DNA of 64,000 nucleotides from Shewanella sp. (GCF_013214165.1 NZ_JABSSM010000001.1:62001-126000), one strand, 5' to 3'. Positions 1-10,427 are shown, numbered from the stretch's first letter. A program made the numbers and translations. Notes: a model not told the origin generated them from the letters alone.

Positions 1-99
1 AAATATTAAACACTTGTTTAACATTTTAACGCCAAGCCAATGATGACAGCTTGATATTAACTTGTTGGCCGGATTTCACATTGTATATATGGTACGTCA

Positions 100-411
100 G
101 TGCAATCTAAGCAAGGAATAATACTCCAAGGTGTCCCCGATGTGACGACTATCGATACTGTGCCGGCTTATTCAGATGGCGATGAGATAGGCTTAGCATC
201 ATTAAGCGATGAGCAGCTGATGGACACGGCTAAGGGGTATCTGGATGTAAACTGTGCCCATTGTCATCGTCCAGAAGGCAATGCATCCAACACAGGCCTC
301 ACACTGGAATATTGGCGACCCTACGCTGACGGTCACGGCACCTGTAAATCTCCTGTCGCCTATGGCGGTGGAGAGCTCGGTTACGATATCGTGCCAACTG
401 CACCGATTTGA
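100..411 (+). pseudogene. C-terminal remnant of a CxxCH-containing conserved protein
   Basis: An open stretch of about 103 codons with a GTG as its first possible start. It carries a single haem-binding type CxxCH motif (NCAHCH, residues 51-56) followed by a region ending in GYDIVP. This resembles the C-terminal part of the family of conserved bacterial hypothetical proteins that carry one late CxxCH motif (I have TIGR03806 in mind). The upstream sequence has in-frame stops and no clear ribosome site, and the similarity stops around base 400, where an unrelated minus-strand fragment begins. I read it as a decayed gene fragment rather than a functional protein. The CxxCH motif is visible; the family assignment is from memory and moderate. 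Confidence 0.5.
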
Positions 412-542
412 GAGCACAATAACTCAACCACCTCTTCACCATAATGCTGACGGAGATAAGCCAGTAAATTACGTAATTGGTAAGCTGGGTAGGACTGATC
501 TCCCACCATCATGTTCGGCTTATAATTGTGAGCCTGTTTCAT
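381..542 (-). pseudogene. 5' remnant of an AraC-type regulator gene
   Basis: On the minus strand an ATG at 542 opens a 53-codon frame ending at a TAA at 381. The central part (SYPAYQLRNLLAYLRQHYGE) looks like the start of the N-terminal ligand-binding domain of AraC-family regulators, with the usual tyrosine/leucine-rich first helix. AGG lies 6 bases before the ATG. An intact regulator would be over 300 residues, so nearly all of it, including the DNA-binding helix-turn-helix, is missing. The frame runs into sequence belonging to the CxxCH fragment on the other strand, which marks a deletion or rearrangement junction near 395-411. The regulator assignment rests on a short stretch and is tentative. 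Confidence 0.4.
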
Positions 543-737
543 CCAGCACCTACTTTCTTATTGTCTTGAGCTATTTTGTATAAGAATTCACGTCTGTTGA
601 AAAGGTATTTTTGAGGGTTTCACTAAGATAGTAAGATTTAGTTTTACAATATTGTCCCGATTCAATGAACGATAGAGACAGCGAGTCTAACAAAATAGAT
701 ACTCCATTTATGGTATTACATGCTTGAAACACACTCA

Positions 738-770
738 TAAAAAATCCGAGAACTTGGCAGAACTCGGATT
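738..770 (-). terminator. Rho-independent terminator of the TonB-receptor gene
   Basis: Read on the minus strand, AATCCGAG and CTCGGATT form an 8-bp stem around a 12-base loop and are followed by six T residues. It lies about 100 bases downstream of the receptor stop codon. Confidence 0.8.
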
Positions 771-869
771 ATTCACTCATCAATATGATAATCAGATGTT
801 TATTTTCACACTAAGTTAATCAGAGCTAAGGTTTACGTAATTTGTCGCTCTTAATCAAGATATGGAAAA

Positions 870-3716
870 TTAAAATCTAACACTCGCTCTTACAAAGAAG
901 TAACGCCCAAGTACATCATACGTGTATGGATCAGTGTTTGAGTCATTATTACCTGAGTAATATGGAGGCTCTTCATCAAAGATGTTATTGACACCGCCAG
1001 ACAAACGGACTGTATTATTCACATCATAAGTTGCTGATAGGTCGTGATAAAAAATACTGTCTACGCTCGGCGCATAACACTCAGAAGGTGCATCTTTACA
1101 TGCAAATGAATCCATTCCATCGATATAACGAACTTCGTATGTTGCACTCCAGTTATCACCCGCTGCACTTAAGTTGAAGTTAGTCTTCAGCTTAGCGTAT
1201 GCACCTGCGCCACCAGTAATATAGCCACGGTAATCAACAGCTACACCATCTTGGTCAAATTCTTCATACTTATCTAAGATGGATGTATCTAGCCCCGCTT
1301 TCCAGTCTAAACCAAAACCTTCAAACGCATAGGCGACGTTGATGTCGTAACCCGCGGTATTGGTTTGGCCAATGTTTTGTAGACCATTATCAAACGAGAT
1401 ACGTCCAGTACCGTCTATTTCGATATTGGAAGATTGACATAGAGCTGTCTCTGTATTGATCTTAATACCATTTGCATCCAAACACTGGTTAGCAATGTAG
1501 TTTGAATCAACCGCAGTTATCGTATTGCTTATTTGTATATCAAAGTAATCGACAGTGAAAGATAGACCTTCAACAAAGCTTGGCGAATAGACTAAACCAA
1601 GCGTGGTGATATCTGCTTCTTCAGGCGTTAAGTTAGGGTTACCACCCACTGTCACCTGAGCTTGAGTCTGATCCGTCGCCGCATGTTTGATTTGATCAAA
1701 TGACGGTGACTTTCCACCGAATAGCTCGTTTACAGTCGGTGCTCGGAACGCTGTGGACATGCCACTACGAACCATTAGATCATCCGTCATGCGCCAAGTT
1801 AACCCCAGCTTCCAAGTATTATCAGAACCAAATGTACTGTAATCGAAGTAACGAATTGCAGCGCTCAAATCAACTTGCTGTGCAAGTGGTAAGTCGCTCA
1901 GCAATGGGATAGCCAATTCAGCATAGACTTCATTGACGTCAAATGAACCTGATGTCGATTCAACACGAGGGTCATTTGCCAGGCCTTGTGAAGTCAACGA
2001 GTCCGGTGTGTAATGTGCAGATTCTTTACGGTATTCATACCCAGCGGCAAAACCAACGATACCTGCAGGTAGCTCAAATATCTCACCAGAAAGCGTTGCG
2101 GCAGCTATGTCTAACTCACTCCCACCACTGTTAATTTCAGTATAAATATAAGGCGCAATACTCGCACCTTCCCAAGATGACTGTAGGAATGGATCGAAGT
2201 CTTTGGCTAATACGGCATCATCGATTGAGCCAAGGTTATGCAAGTTAGCGAGCGTATCGACAGAATCGTTCTTACCCTTATTGTATGATGCGTCCCATGT
2301 CCAACCATTGTCGAATTCACCTTCAAGGCCAACAACGAGGCGTACAGTGTCCACGACTTGTGCAAAATCACGAGTGCCGGACTCAACCACGCGGCGACCG
2401 TAATCTAATTTTTCACCTTCTTGCACTAGCCCTTTCAGCTCGTCAGTCATCCAAGATGAATCATACGCCCAGGCAGTGCTGTTCCAAATAGGCTGTGGAG
2501 CCATCTGCTGGCTAGACCAACGCTTAGAGTACATTGCTTCAGAGAAGAACATGATTGAATCTGACAGCTCATATGTGCCCGAAAAAGAGAGATTCAAACG
2601 CTCCATTGGTGTAGAAAGATAACTGTCTTTGGAATAGTTGTATTTATCTTCGTTAGTGAAATCATGGTATTCACCACCTCGTCCACTCAGATCTGGAACG
2701 CTTCTTTCACCAAAGGATGAATCAACACCTGAATCAAAATAAACTGAAGCTGTATCAGTGACTGCACTCCAGCTGCGGTAGTAAGCATCGTTACTCTCGC
2801 CTTTGGCATCTAACCACACACTACCATCATCATTTAATCGTTGAACATACTTACCATAATAGCCTGAATCCCCATTAGCAACGATTGAGTTACCATCTGC
2901 ATCGACACCACTTTTTGTCATCAGATGCTGTGAATCCCCCCAGATATGGCCACCTTGAGAATATGAACTACCACCACAATAGATATCACTGCCATCGGAG
3001 GTTTCAGTGATCGGACATTCTGAAAAACTGCGATCAGCCTGGCTGGCTTCTCCGCGCTTAGTATACTGCGCGTTGATAACGATATTGCCTTTATCGAAGG
3101 TATTGCCTATGGTGAAGTCGATACTGGTTTCGTCGGCATCACCTTGACCAGACATACCCGTTTGAACGTTCATTTCGAAGCCGTCGAAATCACGTTTCAG
3201 GATAATGTTTACCACACCGGCAATGGCATCGGTACCGTAAACAGCGGAAGCGCCGTCTTTCAGTACTTCGATCCGCTGGATCATAGACACTGGAATAGTG
3301 TTCAAATCCACCGATGCTGCGGCACCAGTACCAGAGGCTATCATGCGACGGCCGTTAACCAATACTAAGGTACGGTTTGAGCCTAAACCGCGTAAATTGA
3401 CTCGCGAATTACCACCTGAACCGTTGTTTACGGCAGCATTCGTCATAGCACCGCCTGAAGCAGTCATTTTCTGTAGCACACCATCTATTGACGTTGCACC
3501 TGATGCCATGATTGCTGAAGCATCAATAATAGTGACAGGACTAGATGTTTCCATATCTGCACGCTTAATACGCGAGCCAGTAACAGTGATTCGTTCTACT
3601 TTTGCACCATCATTTTGCTCTGCAGCAAACGCTAAACCAGAAAATGCAACACTTGTTGTTGCTGCGGCTAATAAGCCAACGCGGACTGCTTTGGCTGTTA
3701 AGGTCATTGAGTTCAT
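870..3716 (-). CDS. TonB-dependent outer-membrane receptor
   Basis: Encodes about 948 residues. An N-terminal signal peptide with a hydrophobic core (VGLLAAATTSVAFSGLAFA) is followed by a TonB-box-like ERITVTGSRIKR stretch, then a plug domain (VNLRGLGSNRTLVLVNGRR and IEVLKDGASAVYGTDAIAGVVNI), then a long beta-barrel ending in an aromatic residue (ASVRF), as expected for outer-membrane insertion. The plug style is that of the large receptors for carbohydrates, peptides or other complex substrates common in Shewanella, rather than classic siderophore receptors; the substrate is unknown. The start at 3716 is preferred to the ATG at 3740 because AAGGGAG lies just before it. The gene stands alone with its own terminator. 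A truncated AraC-type regulator lies downstream and may be a lost local regulator (inference). Confidence 0.93.
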   Translation of the reverse strand: MNSMTLTAKAVRVGLLAAATTSVAFSGLAFAAEQNDGAKVERITVTGSRIKRADMETSSPVTIIDASAIMASGATSIDGVLQKMTASGGAMTNAAVNNGSGGNSRVNLRGLGSNRTLVLVNGRRMIASGTGAAASVDLNTIPVSMIQRIEVLKDGASAVYGTDAIAGVVNIILKRDFDGFEMNVQTGMSGQGDADETSIDFTIGNTFDKGNIVINAQYTKRGEASQADRSFSECPITETSDGSDIYCGGSSYSQGGHIWGDSQHLMTKSGVDADGNSIVANGDSGYYGKYVQRLNDDGSVWLDAKGESNDAYYRSWSAVTDTASVYFDSGVDSSFGERSVPDLSGRGGEYHDFTNEDKYNYSKDSYLSTPMERLNLSFSGTYELSDSIMFFSEAMYSKRWSSQQMAPQPIWNSTAWAYDSSWMTDELKGLVQEGEKLDYGRRVVESGTRDFAQVVDTVRLVVGLEGEFDNGWTWDASYNKGKNDSVDTLANLHNLGSIDDAVLAKDFDPFLQSSWEGASIAPYIYTEINSGGSELDIAAATLSGEIFELPAGIVGFAAGYEYRKESAHYTPDSLTSQGLANDPRVESTSGSFDVNEVYAELAIPLLSDLPLAQQVDLSAAIRYFDYSTFGSDNTWKLGLTWRMTDDLMVRSGMSTAFRAPTVNELFGGKSPSFDQIKHAATDQTQAQVTVGGNPNLTPEEADITTLGLVYSPSFVEGLSFTVDYFDIQISNTITAVDSNYIANQCLDANGIKINTETALCQSSNIEIDGTGRISFDNGLQNIGQTNTAGYDINVAYAFEGFGLDWKAGLDTSILDKYEEFDQDGVAVDYRGYITGGAGAYAKLKTNFNLSAAGDNWSATYEVRYIDGMDSFACKDAPSECYAPSVDSIFYHDLSATYDVNNTVRLSGGVNNIFDEEPPYYSGNNDSNTDPYTYDVLGRYFFVRASVRF

Positions 3717-3774
3717 ATATTCTCCCTTATCACTAGACATTAATTAATCACTGAACGATTAACACTGCCGGTGT

Positions 3775-3793
3775 GATAATGATTATTGTTTTA
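3775..3793. promoter_or_regulatory. Possible Fur-like site upstream of the TonB-receptor gene
   Basis: GATAATGATTATTGTTTTA matches the 19-bp Fur consensus well in its first nine bases and weakly afterwards (about 13 of 19). It lies about 60 bases upstream of the receptor start codon, a plausible operator position. The surrounding DNA is very AT-rich, so a chance match is possible. Confidence 0.3.
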
Positions 3794-3799
3794 TTATTT

Positions 3800-4504
3800 T
3801 ATTGTTTTATTGTTTTGAATATTGCGAGGCTGTAAATAGACAGTTAACCCTACGCGGTGAATATTGTTAAAATACAGCACTTAAGTCAACAGCAGTTACA
3901 GCTAAACAACCTAATTGATAACAATTGATACATTTGCAAGAAGGTAATATATTTAAATAAAGCAGCGAAATAGAAATAAAACGCACAAGAACAAAAAGTT
4001 ATAAACAATAAATAATTACGTAACGATTGAGTAGTCTAGGTTGCAGGTGACAACACCAGCAAGATACAAGTTGAGATAATTGTTAATACCAGTTAGCTAC
4101 AGTTAACGAGTGCGTTTATTTAAAACTAATAAAACATAACAATAAACAAGCGAGGCAAAATTATAAACCGACTAAATATCAAATCTCGAAATATAGCCTC
4201 GACTAATAGCCTATGTTCGAGATAAAAACCCAAAATATCACGCTATGACATACGAACCACAAAATTTACATTTATCAAGCAATCAGGTGCCGAGCGAGTT
4301 AACTTATCAGGCTGATAACGCTAAAAATACAAGATTGGCTTGATTTAAAAATCAAAACATTAACAAGTTGTCAGGGTGTTTAACTCGAAAGAAAAGGAAA
4401 GCGACATACTCATGCTACATTGATCGATATGAGGACGCGCTCGATAAGCAAGGAATTGACCGTTACCGAGACGAGAGACGAGTAAACATTCAAAATACGG
4501 ACAA
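3800..4504. other. AT-rich intergenic region without a recognisable gene
   Basis: About 700 bases between the receptor promoter region and the ndk terminator. I found no open frame with a ribosome site and no RNA gene. It probably holds the upstream regulatory region of the receptor gene and decayed sequence. Confidence 0.5.
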
Positions 4505-4531
4505 CAAAAAAGGAGCCATCAGGCTCCTTTT
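4505..4531 (-). terminator. Rho-independent terminator of ndk
   Basis: On the minus strand GGAGCC-TGAT-GGCTCC is followed by six or more T residues, about 20 bases after the ndk stop codon. Confidence 0.85.
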
Positions 4532-4551
4532 CAACTTTACTTAGCATCAAA

Positions 4552-4983
4552 TTAACGAGTGCGTGGGCAAAGCTCTTCTGTGCTGAAGAAGTAAGCCACT
4601 TCACGCTCGGCAGAAGCAACAGAATCAGAACCGTGAGCCGCGTTCTCATCGATGCTTTCTGCGAAATCGGCACGAATAGTACCAGGGGCTGCGTCAGCTG
4701 GGTTTGTAGCACCTAAGATGTCACGGTGAGCCAGAACTGCATTTTCGCCTTCAAGAGCCTGAACCATGATAGGGCCAGATGTCATGAATGCAACTAGCGC
4801 ACCGAAGAAAGGACGCTCGCTGTGCTCGGCGTAGAAGCCTTCAGCTTGCTCTTTGCTTAGGTGAACCATTTTAGAAGCGATGATTTTCAGGCCAGCAGTT
4901 TCAAAACGGTTGTAGATAGCGCCAATGTTATTTTTTGCAACAGCATCGGGCTTAATGATAGAAAAAGTACGTTCGATAGCCAT
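4552..4983 (-). CDS. ndk: Nucleoside diphosphate kinase
   Basis: A 143-residue protein of the usual family length. It transfers the gamma phosphate between nucleoside triphosphates and diphosphates through a phosphohistidine, balancing cytoplasmic NTP and dNTP pools. Visible hallmarks are the N-terminal [12 protein letters not shown] strand and the active-site NAAHGSDS motif, whose histidine is phosphorylated (E. coli His117 equivalent). AAGGA precedes the ATG. It is a single gene with its own terminator, downstream of the ISC cluster in the same direction. The C-terminus ([10 protein letters not shown]) is typical of gammaproteobacterial Ndk. Confidence 0.97.
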   Translation of the reverse strand: MAIERTFSIIKPDAVAKNNIGAIYNRFETAGLKIIASKMVHLSKEQAEGFYAEHSERPFFGALVAFMTSGPIMVQALEGENAVLAHRDILGATNPADAAPGTIRADFAESIDENAAHGSDSVASAEREVAYFFSTEELCPRTR

Positions 4984-5179
4984 GAGAAGCTTCCTTCATA
5001 ATAAACAGGTTTTAATTTTCGCGCGGATTATACGAAATTTGACACCAAAAACCTACCTTTATACCTAGATGAATAGGATATTGGGTTAACTTTGTCTGGC
5101 TTCTGCACGAACCAGAGCTAAACGTCGGCCTAATAAGCCCGAACACACTCTAAGGTTTACGGTAGTAGATTGACTGAGC

Positions 5180-5377
5180 TCACTGCTCGGCTATCCAACA
5201 GGCTTGAACGGCTTCCAATATGCGCTCATTACAGTGTTCAGGATCATCATCGAATGAGTCCAGCGCTAAGATCCATTCACGCAAATCGGTGAATCTGATC
5301 GTTTCAGGATCGGTTTGAGGATACATTTCCAACAGGTCTAAGGCAATATCGAGTGAATCTAGCCACTTTAACGGCAT
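5180..5377 (-). CDS. iscX: Fe-S assembly protein IscX
   Basis: A 65-residue acidic protein. IscX binds IscS and iron and modulates sulfur transfer in the ISC pathway. The core MPLKWLDSLDIALDL, TIRFTDLREWI and SFDDDPE matches E. coli IscX closely, including the DDDP acidic patch. I start it at the ATG at 5377, six codons inside the longest frame, because AAGGGG lies about 8 bases upstream and this gives the family length. Unlike in E. coli, where iscX follows fdx directly, here a strong hairpin terminator (5435-5463) sits between fdx and iscX, so its expression may rely on read-through or its own promoter. Confidence 0.93.
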   Translation of the reverse strand: MPLKWLDSLDIALDLLEMYPQTDPETIRFTDLREWILALDSFDDDPEHCNERILEAVQACWIAEQ

Positions 5378-5434
5378 ATCTAGCCCCTTGAGCATATTTG
5401 TTTATGACTAGAGTATAGCTGGCATCACATCCCA

Positions 5435-5463
5435 TAAAAAAAGCCAGTCTGAGAGACTGGCTT
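5435..5463 (-). terminator. Rho-independent terminator between fdx and iscX
   Basis: A perfect 10-bp stem (AAGCCAGTCT / AGACTGGCTT) with a 3-base loop is followed on the minus strand by seven T residues. It lies about 50 bases after the fdx stop codon and before iscX. Confidence 0.88.
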
Positions 5464-5512
5464 AACTATTTTCGACTCACTATCTTCAAATCGACACGAG
5501 TTACGATTAAGA

Positions 5513-5851
5513 CTAGTTAGCCTCGCTCACCATATTAACTGTGTACTTAGGAATATCGACAATGAGATCACAATCAGGCACTTTGGTCTGGCAGGATAAA
5601 CGGCTCTCGGGCTCGAGTCCCCACGCCTTATCTAACATGTCATCTTCGAGCTCATCGCTTTGTGCTAACACATCGAACCCTTCACGAACGATCACATGAC
5701 AGGTTGTGCATGCACACACTTTCTCACAGGCATGTTCGATATTAATGCCATTCTTCAAGGCAACGTTAAGAATGGTTTCACCAACGTTGGCTTCGACGAC
5801 TGCACCATCTGGACACAGCTCTTCATGGGGTAGAAATACAATTTGTGGCAT
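5513..5851 (-). CDS. fdx: ISC-type [2Fe-2S] ferredoxin
   Basis: A 112-residue adrenodoxin-type ferredoxin that supplies electrons during Fe-S cluster assembly. The cluster ligands are visible as C-x5-C-x2-C (in CEKVCACTTC, about residues 42-51) plus a distant cysteine in RLSCQTKVP (about residue 88). The N-terminal MPQIVFLPHEELCPDG is characteristic of ISC ferredoxins. It is the last gene of the hscB-hscA-fdx segment and is followed by a strong terminator. It lies about 55 bases after hscA and is probably transcribed with it. Confidence 0.96.
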   Translation of the reverse strand: MPQIVFLPHEELCPDGAVVEANVGETILNVALKNGINIEHACEKVCACTTCHVIVREGFDVLAQSDELEDDMLDKAWGLEPESRLSCQTKVPDCDLIVDIPKYTVNMVSEAN

Positions 5852-5906
5852 CTTTTTTACCTATTGATTACCAATTAATCTATTGATGATTGTGATTGAT
5901 GATTGA

Positions 5907-7769
5907 TCAAATACTGTCAACCGACTGGCCTGTAAGTGCCAAACGGATAGAGTTATCCATACGCTTAGATGCAAAATTTTGCGTGCAAGCATCTAATGTC
6001 TCGATGGCTTTTTCAATGGCATCGGTATTATCCAGCGCAGCAACCTGAGCGAGCTCAGCCATACTCTTCTCGATAGTGACACGTTCACCTGCAGATAACA
6101 GATCAGCGTCTTTTGTTAACGCGGCTGTCAGGGTCTCTAACACCCGAGCCGCTTCTACTTGCTGCTCTGCCAACATGCGTCTGGTGATATCTTCCTTAGC
6201 ATTGGCCATGGAATCTTTGAGCATGGTACCAATCTCCACATCGGTTAGCCCGAATGAAGGTTTCACCTGAATACTGGATTTGACTCCGGTAGACTTTTCC
6301 ATCGCTGTGACGCTGAGTAAGCCATCGGCATCGACCTGAAACGTGACTCGAATATGAGCGGCACCAGCAGCCATTGGCGGTATGCCTTTCAAGGTGAACC
6401 TTGCTAGAGAGCGGCAGTCACCCACCAGCTCGCGTTCGCCTTGGACCACATGGAACGCCATCGCTGTCTGACCATCTTTAAACGTGGTAAATTCTTGCGC
6501 CTTGGCGACCGGAATGGTGGTGTTACGTGATACCACCTTCTCCACCAGTTCTCCCATGGTCTCAATTCCCAGAGACAGGGGTAACACATCCAACAACAGG
6601 AGATCGGACTCAGGTTTATTACCGACCAATATATCCGCTTGAATAGCAGCGCCTATGGCAACGACTCTGTCAGGGTCTATGGATGTCAGCGGCGCCCGAC
6701 CAAAAAAGTCGGCGACGAGTTCTCTGACCATAGGCACCCGAGTCGAGCCTCCCACCATGGCAATTTCAAGCACTTCATCGGTTTTAATGCCAGCGTCACG
6801 CAAAGAGCGACGACAGCTGCTGATGGTTTTCTTCACCAGTTTACCGATTAATGACTCAAATAAGGCTCTGGTAACCTGGTGCTGTAATTGGCTACCATCC
6901 GCTAACGTCAATGAAGCCATAACCTCAGTATCTTGGGTCAACTGCTCCTTGATGCGTCTGGCCTCGATAAGCAGTTGTCTGCTGATCGTTGCCGAAGGAG
7001 TCACCAGCTGCCATTCATTTAATAAATAGTGATGCAAGAGATGATCGAAGTCATCTCCACCAAGCGCCGAGTCACCTCCGGTGGCCAACACCTCAAACAC
7101 GCCTTTATTGAGGCGTAATATGGAGATGTCAAAGGTACCACCACCCAGATCATAGACGGCAATCACGCCTTCCTGACCCGAATCCAAGCCATAGGCTATC
7201 GCAGCAGCCGTTGGCTCATTCAATAAACGTAAGACCTTGACTCCCAAAAGGGCTGCGGCGTCTTTGGTTCCCTGGCGTTGAGCATCATCGAAATAGGCAG
7301 GTACTGTGATCACTACCCCTTCGAGATCGCCACCTAAGGTCTTCTCTGCCCGCGAAATCAGCGGCTTTAAAATTTCGGCCGAAATTTGCACCGGGTTCAC
7401 CTGACCTTGCTTAGTCACAAACAGAGGAAGGCCATTTTCACTGGCTTCGAATCGATAAGGAAGATCTTGGCTACCTGACTGAATGTCACTGAGGCTGCGA
7501 CCCATAAAACGTTTAACAGAGATGATGGTGTTTTGCGGGTCTTGTGCCGAATATGATTCGGCTTCGGCGCCGACTTGGATGGCATCGTCCGTATAACGTA
7601 CAATCGAAGGCAACGAGTGTCTGGATTGCTCATCGGCCAAGGTGTTAGCAACGCCGCTACGAACCGTAGCCACTAACGAATTTGTAGTACCTAGGTCAAT
7701 GCCAACAGCCAACCTATGTTGATGTGGTGCTGTGCTCTGTCCAGGCTCTGCGATCTGCAAAAGGGCCAT
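5907..7769 (-). CDS. hscA: Fe-S assembly chaperone HscA (Hsp70 family)
   Basis: A 620-residue specialised Hsp70. With its co-chaperone HscB it recognises the LPPVK motif of IscU and drives cluster release using ATP. The ATPase domain shows GIDLGTTNS (residues 23-31), [13 protein letters not shown] (near 205) and the adenosine-binding [14 protein letters not shown] (near 340). The C-terminal half is the substrate-binding domain ([16 protein letters not shown], then ITVT-type beta strands). The length matches E. coli HscA (616), and the long N-terminal lead before GIDLGTT is also typical. It sits between hscB and fdx with short gaps, in a single ISC transcript. Confidence 0.97.
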   Translation of the reverse strand: MALLQIAEPGQSTAPHQHRLAVGIDLGTTNSLVATVRSGVANTLADEQSRHSLPSIVRYTDDAIQVGAEAESYSAQDPQNTIISVKRFMGRSLSDIQSGSQDLPYRFEASENGLPLFVTKQGQVNPVQISAEILKPLISRAEKTLGGDLEGVVITVPAYFDDAQRQGTKDAAALLGVKVLRLLNEPTAAAIAYGLDSGQEGVIAVYDLGGGTFDISILRLNKGVFEVLATGGDSALGGDDFDHLLHHYLLNEWQLVTPSATISRQLLIEARRIKEQLTQDTEVMASLTLADGSQLQHQVTRALFESLIGKLVKKTISSCRRSLRDAGIKTDEVLEIAMVGGSTRVPMVRELVADFFGRAPLTSIDPDRVVAIGAAIQADILVGNKPESDLLLLDVLPLSLGIETMGELVEKVVSRNTTIPVAKAQEFTTFKDGQTAMAFHVVQGERELVGDCRSLARFTLKGIPPMAAGAAHIRVTFQVDADGLLSVTAMEKSTGVKSSIQVKPSFGLTDVEIGTMLKDSMANAKEDITRRMLAEQQVEAARVLETLTAALTKDADLLSAGERVTIEKSMAELAQVAALDNTDAIEKAIETLDACTQNFASKRMDNSIRLALTGQSVDSI

Positions 7770-7833
7770 AAAATTCCAACCTAAATATTAGCCATTGAGA
7801 AAGGATAGCTAATCAAAAAAAGAGTAAAAACGA

Positions 7834-8358
7834 CTAGTCAAACTGTGCATCTTCGATGCGTTCCAGCTCGATTTGTAATTTTGCCATAAATTTCAATTTA
7901 CGGATAAGGTCTGCTGCGGATGCGAGATCCGACTCAGAATGGCTGAGTAACAAGCCAGCTAAGTCCTGACTGATGCAGTTGCTATACTCATTAAAACAAG
8001 CATATAACTCGGCTATCATAGCATCGGGATCTTCACTGTGAGCAATATCTTCTAACGACTCACGCCATTCCATCTGCTGCATCAGAAATTGCGTATCTTT
8101 CACCGTGGTCGACTCATGGCTAAGATCTATGCCTGCAAGCGCCAGGATATGTTCGGCTCTCGACAGGGGATTTTTCAATGTCGAGAAGCCATCATTAACC
8201 TGAGCGGTTCGTTGCACGGCGATACGTTTATCTTGTTCACTGCAATGAGCAAACTTATCGGGATGAACCGCCCGTTGCAGTTCGTGATAACGTTCTGCAA
8301 GTAGGGCGGTGTCAATGTCGTAGGAGGGCGTGAGACTAAACAACTCAAAATAGTTCAT
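7834..8358 (-). CDS. hscB: Fe-S assembly co-chaperone HscB (J domain)
   Basis: A 174-residue J-protein that delivers IscU to HscA and stimulates its ATPase. The N-terminal J domain starts [16 protein letters not shown] and carries the diagnostic HPDK motif (in [10 protein letters not shown], about residues 32-41). It is followed by the short linker and the C-terminal three-helix bundle that binds IscU. Length and domain order match E. coli HscB (171). It follows iscA by 20 bases and precedes hscA by about 64 bases, consistent with one ISC operon. Confidence 0.96.
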   Translation of the reverse strand: MNYFELFSLTPSYDIDTALLAERYHELQRAVHPDKFAHCSEQDKRIAVQRTAQVNDGFSTLKNPLSRAEHILALAGIDLSHESTTVKDTQFLMQQMEWRESLEDIAHSEDPDAMIAELYACFNEYSNCISQDLAGLLLSHSESDLASAADLIRKLKFMAKLQIELERIEDAQFD

Positions 8359-8378
8359 GGTTTAATTCTTTCGGCTAG

Positions 8379-8702
8379 TTAGACTGTGAAGCTTTCGCCA
8401 CAACCACACTCGCCTTTTGCATTAGGGTTATTAAACTGAAAACCTTCATTGAGCCCTTCTTTAACGAAGTCCAGCTCAATGCCCTGAAGATAGATGAAGC
8501 TTTTCGCATCGATAATGATGTTAACATCTGCGACCTCGTAGACTTCATCATCGTCATTCAATGCATCGACAAACTCGATGACATAAACCATGCCTGAACA
8601 TCCGGAGGTCTTAAGCCCCAGACGTAAACCAATCCCCTTACCGCGGTTAGACAGAAAGCTTTTAACGCGATCTGCGGCGGCCGGAGTCATTGAAATAGCC
8701 AT
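8379..8702 (-). CDS. iscA: A-type Fe-S carrier IscA
   Basis: A 107-residue A-type carrier that receives Fe-S clusters and passes them to apoproteins, particularly [4Fe-4S] targets. The three conserved cysteines are visible: one in [11 protein letters not shown] (about residue 35) and the C-x-C pair in [10 protein letters not shown] at the C-terminus. CGGAG lies about 6 bases before the ATG. It lies 14 bases after iscU and 20 bases before hscB, in the canonical ISC order. Confidence 0.96.
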   Translation of the reverse strand: MAISMTPAAADRVKSFLSNRGKGIGLRLGLKTSGCSGMVYVIEFVDALNDDDEVYEVADVNIIIDAKSFIYLQGIELDFVKEGLNEGFQFNNPNAKGECGCGESFTV

Positions 8703-8716
8703 CTTAACTCCGGAAA

Positions 8717-9100
8717 TTACTTAGCTTGCTTTGACTTATAATCTTCAATTGCGGCTTTAATGGCATCTTCAGCCAAGATAGAGCAATGAATTTTCACTGG
8801 AGGCAATGCAAGCTCTTCAGCAATATCTGTGTTCTTAATCGCAGCAGCTTCTTCGATAGACTTGCCTTTAACCCACTCGGTGATCAGTGAGCTCGATGCG
8901 ATGGCACTGCCACAACCATAAGTCTTAAACTTGGCATCTTGAATCATGCCCTTGTCATCGATTTTAAGTTGTAACTTCATCACATCACCACAGGCCGGTG
9001 CGCCGACCATGCCGGTCACAACTGAGGGATCGTTTTTATCGAAAGACCCTACATTACGTGGGTTTTCATAATGGTCGATTACTTTTTCACTATAAGCCAT
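8717..9100 (-). CDS. iscU: Fe-S cluster scaffold IscU
   Basis: A 127-residue scaffold on which IscS-derived sulfur and iron are assembled into a cluster. The three ligand cysteines are present in [18 protein letters not shown] and [10 protein letters not shown], with the conserved Asp after the first. The HscA recognition motif LPPVK occurs directly before the third cysteine. GGAG precedes the ATG. It lies 37 bases after iscS in the standard iscSUA order. Confidence 0.97.
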   Translation of the reverse strand: MAYSEKVIDHYENPRNVGSFDKNDPSVVTGMVGAPACGDVMKLQLKIDDKGMIQDAKFKTYGCGSAIASSSLITEWVKGKSIEEAAAIKNTDIAEELALPPVKIHCSILAEDAIKAAIEDYKSKQAK

Positions 9101-9137
9101 GATACTACTCCAAAATATTTATTCGTTAATATGCGAC

Positions 9138-10352
9138 TTAGTGGTGGGCCCACTCAACCGTGCTCAAATCAATACCATCTTTGAACATCTCCCAAAGTGG
9201 AGACATCTCCCTCAAGTCATCGATAGACTTATTAATAGTTTCGATAGCATGATCTATCTCTTCTTCGGTGGTAAAACGACCGATTGAGAAACGGATCGAG
9301 CTATGTGCCATCTCATCATTCAAGCCAAGCGCACGTAAAACATAGCTTGGTTCCAGACTGGCTGAGGTACAGGCTGAACCCGATGATACGGCAAGATCTT
9401 TCAATGCCATCATCAAGGACTCACCCTCAACGAAGTTAAAGCTCACATTGAGGCTACCGCAATAACCTTGTGCTTTATCGCCATTGATGTAGGTCTCTTC
9501 GATATGCTTGACGCCATCCCACAATCTGTCACGTAATGTTCTGATACGGGCATTGTCTGATGCCATATCGGCTTTAGCCACAGCGGCTGCCTCGCCCATA
9601 CCCACTATTTGATGGGTCGCCAATGTACCACTGCGCATTCCACGCTCGTGCCCACCACCGTGCATTGTCGCTTCGAGGCGAATACGCGGCTTACGGCGCA
9701 CATACAAGGCACCGATACCCTTAGGCCCGTACATCTTATGAGCCGAGATTGACATCAAATCAACCTTAGTTTTCTGCATATCTATAGGTAACTTGCCCGC
9801 ACTCTGGGCTGCATCGACATGAAAAACTATCTTCTTGCTACGACAAAGTTCACCTATGGCATCGATATCCTGAATAACACCAATTTCATTGTTAACCTGC
9901 ATGATGCTGACAAGAATGGTATCGTCGCGCATAGCCGCTTCAATTCGATCAAGAGGTAGGAATCCGTTTGACTCAGGCTCAAGATAAGTGACTTCAAAAC
10001 CTTCACGTTCTAACTGACGACAAGTATCCAATACCGCTTTATGCTCTGTCTTACTGGTGATAATGTGCTTACCTTTCTTATGATAGAAATGAGCAACTCC
10101 TTTTATGGCCAGATTGTCTGACTCAGTGGCACCCGAGGTAAATACAATTTCACGCGGATCGGCATTGATCAAATCAGCGACCTGATTTCGAGCGATATCA
10201 ACCGACTCTTCAGCCTGCCAGCCATAGCGATGGGAGCGAGACGCAGGATTACCAAAATTACCGTCCATAGTCAGGCACTGCATCATTTTCTCTGCAACAC
10301 GTGGATCAACCGGCGTTGTCGCAGCATAATCTAGATAAATAGGAAGCTTCAT
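9138..10352 (-). CDS. iscS: Cysteine desulfurase IscS
   Basis: A 404-residue PLP enzyme that converts cysteine to alanine plus enzyme-bound persulfide, feeding Fe-S assembly and tRNA thiolation. The PLP lysine is in [12 protein letters not shown] and the persulfide-carrying cysteine is in [15 protein letters not shown] (E. coli Lys206 and Cys328 equivalents). The N-terminus [18 protein letters not shown] is canonical. I start at 10352 rather than 10400 because GGAGTG lies 5-6 bases upstream and the length equals E. coli IscS. It follows iscR by about 75 bases and should be under its control. Confidence 0.97.
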   Translation of the reverse strand: MKLPIYLDYAATTPVDPRVAEKMMQCLTMDGNFGNPASRSHRYGWQAEESVDIARNQVADLINADPREIVFTSGATESDNLAIKGVAHFYHKKGKHIITSKTEHKAVLDTCRQLEREGFEVTYLEPESNGFLPLDRIEAAMRDDTILVSIMQVNNEIGVIQDIDAIGELCRSKKIVFHVDAAQSAGKLPIDMQKTKVDLMSISAHKMYGPKGIGALYVRRKPRIRLEATMHGGGHERGMRSGTLATHQIVGMGEAAAVAKADMASDNARIRTLRDRLWDGVKHIEETYINGDKAQGYCGSLNVSFNFVEGESLMMALKDLAVSSGSACTSASLEPSYVLRALGLNDEMAHSSIRFSIGRFTTEEEIDHAIETINKSIDDLREMSPLWEMFKDGIDLSTVEWAHH

Positions 10353-10427
10353 CACACACTCCGTACAGCGTAGCCTCAGAGAGGCAAAACAGATGTACAA
10401 AAAATAATATAAAAATACAAAGTTAAC

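Noticed and set aside
3298-3747. Long plus-strand frame opposite the TonB receptor gene
   Set aside because: It is the complement of the well-supported receptor gene, with an atypical composition and no ribosome site.
4410-4712. Open frame on the minus strand overlapping ndk
   Set aside because: It is out of frame with ndk, has no ribosome site and its composition does not look protein-like.
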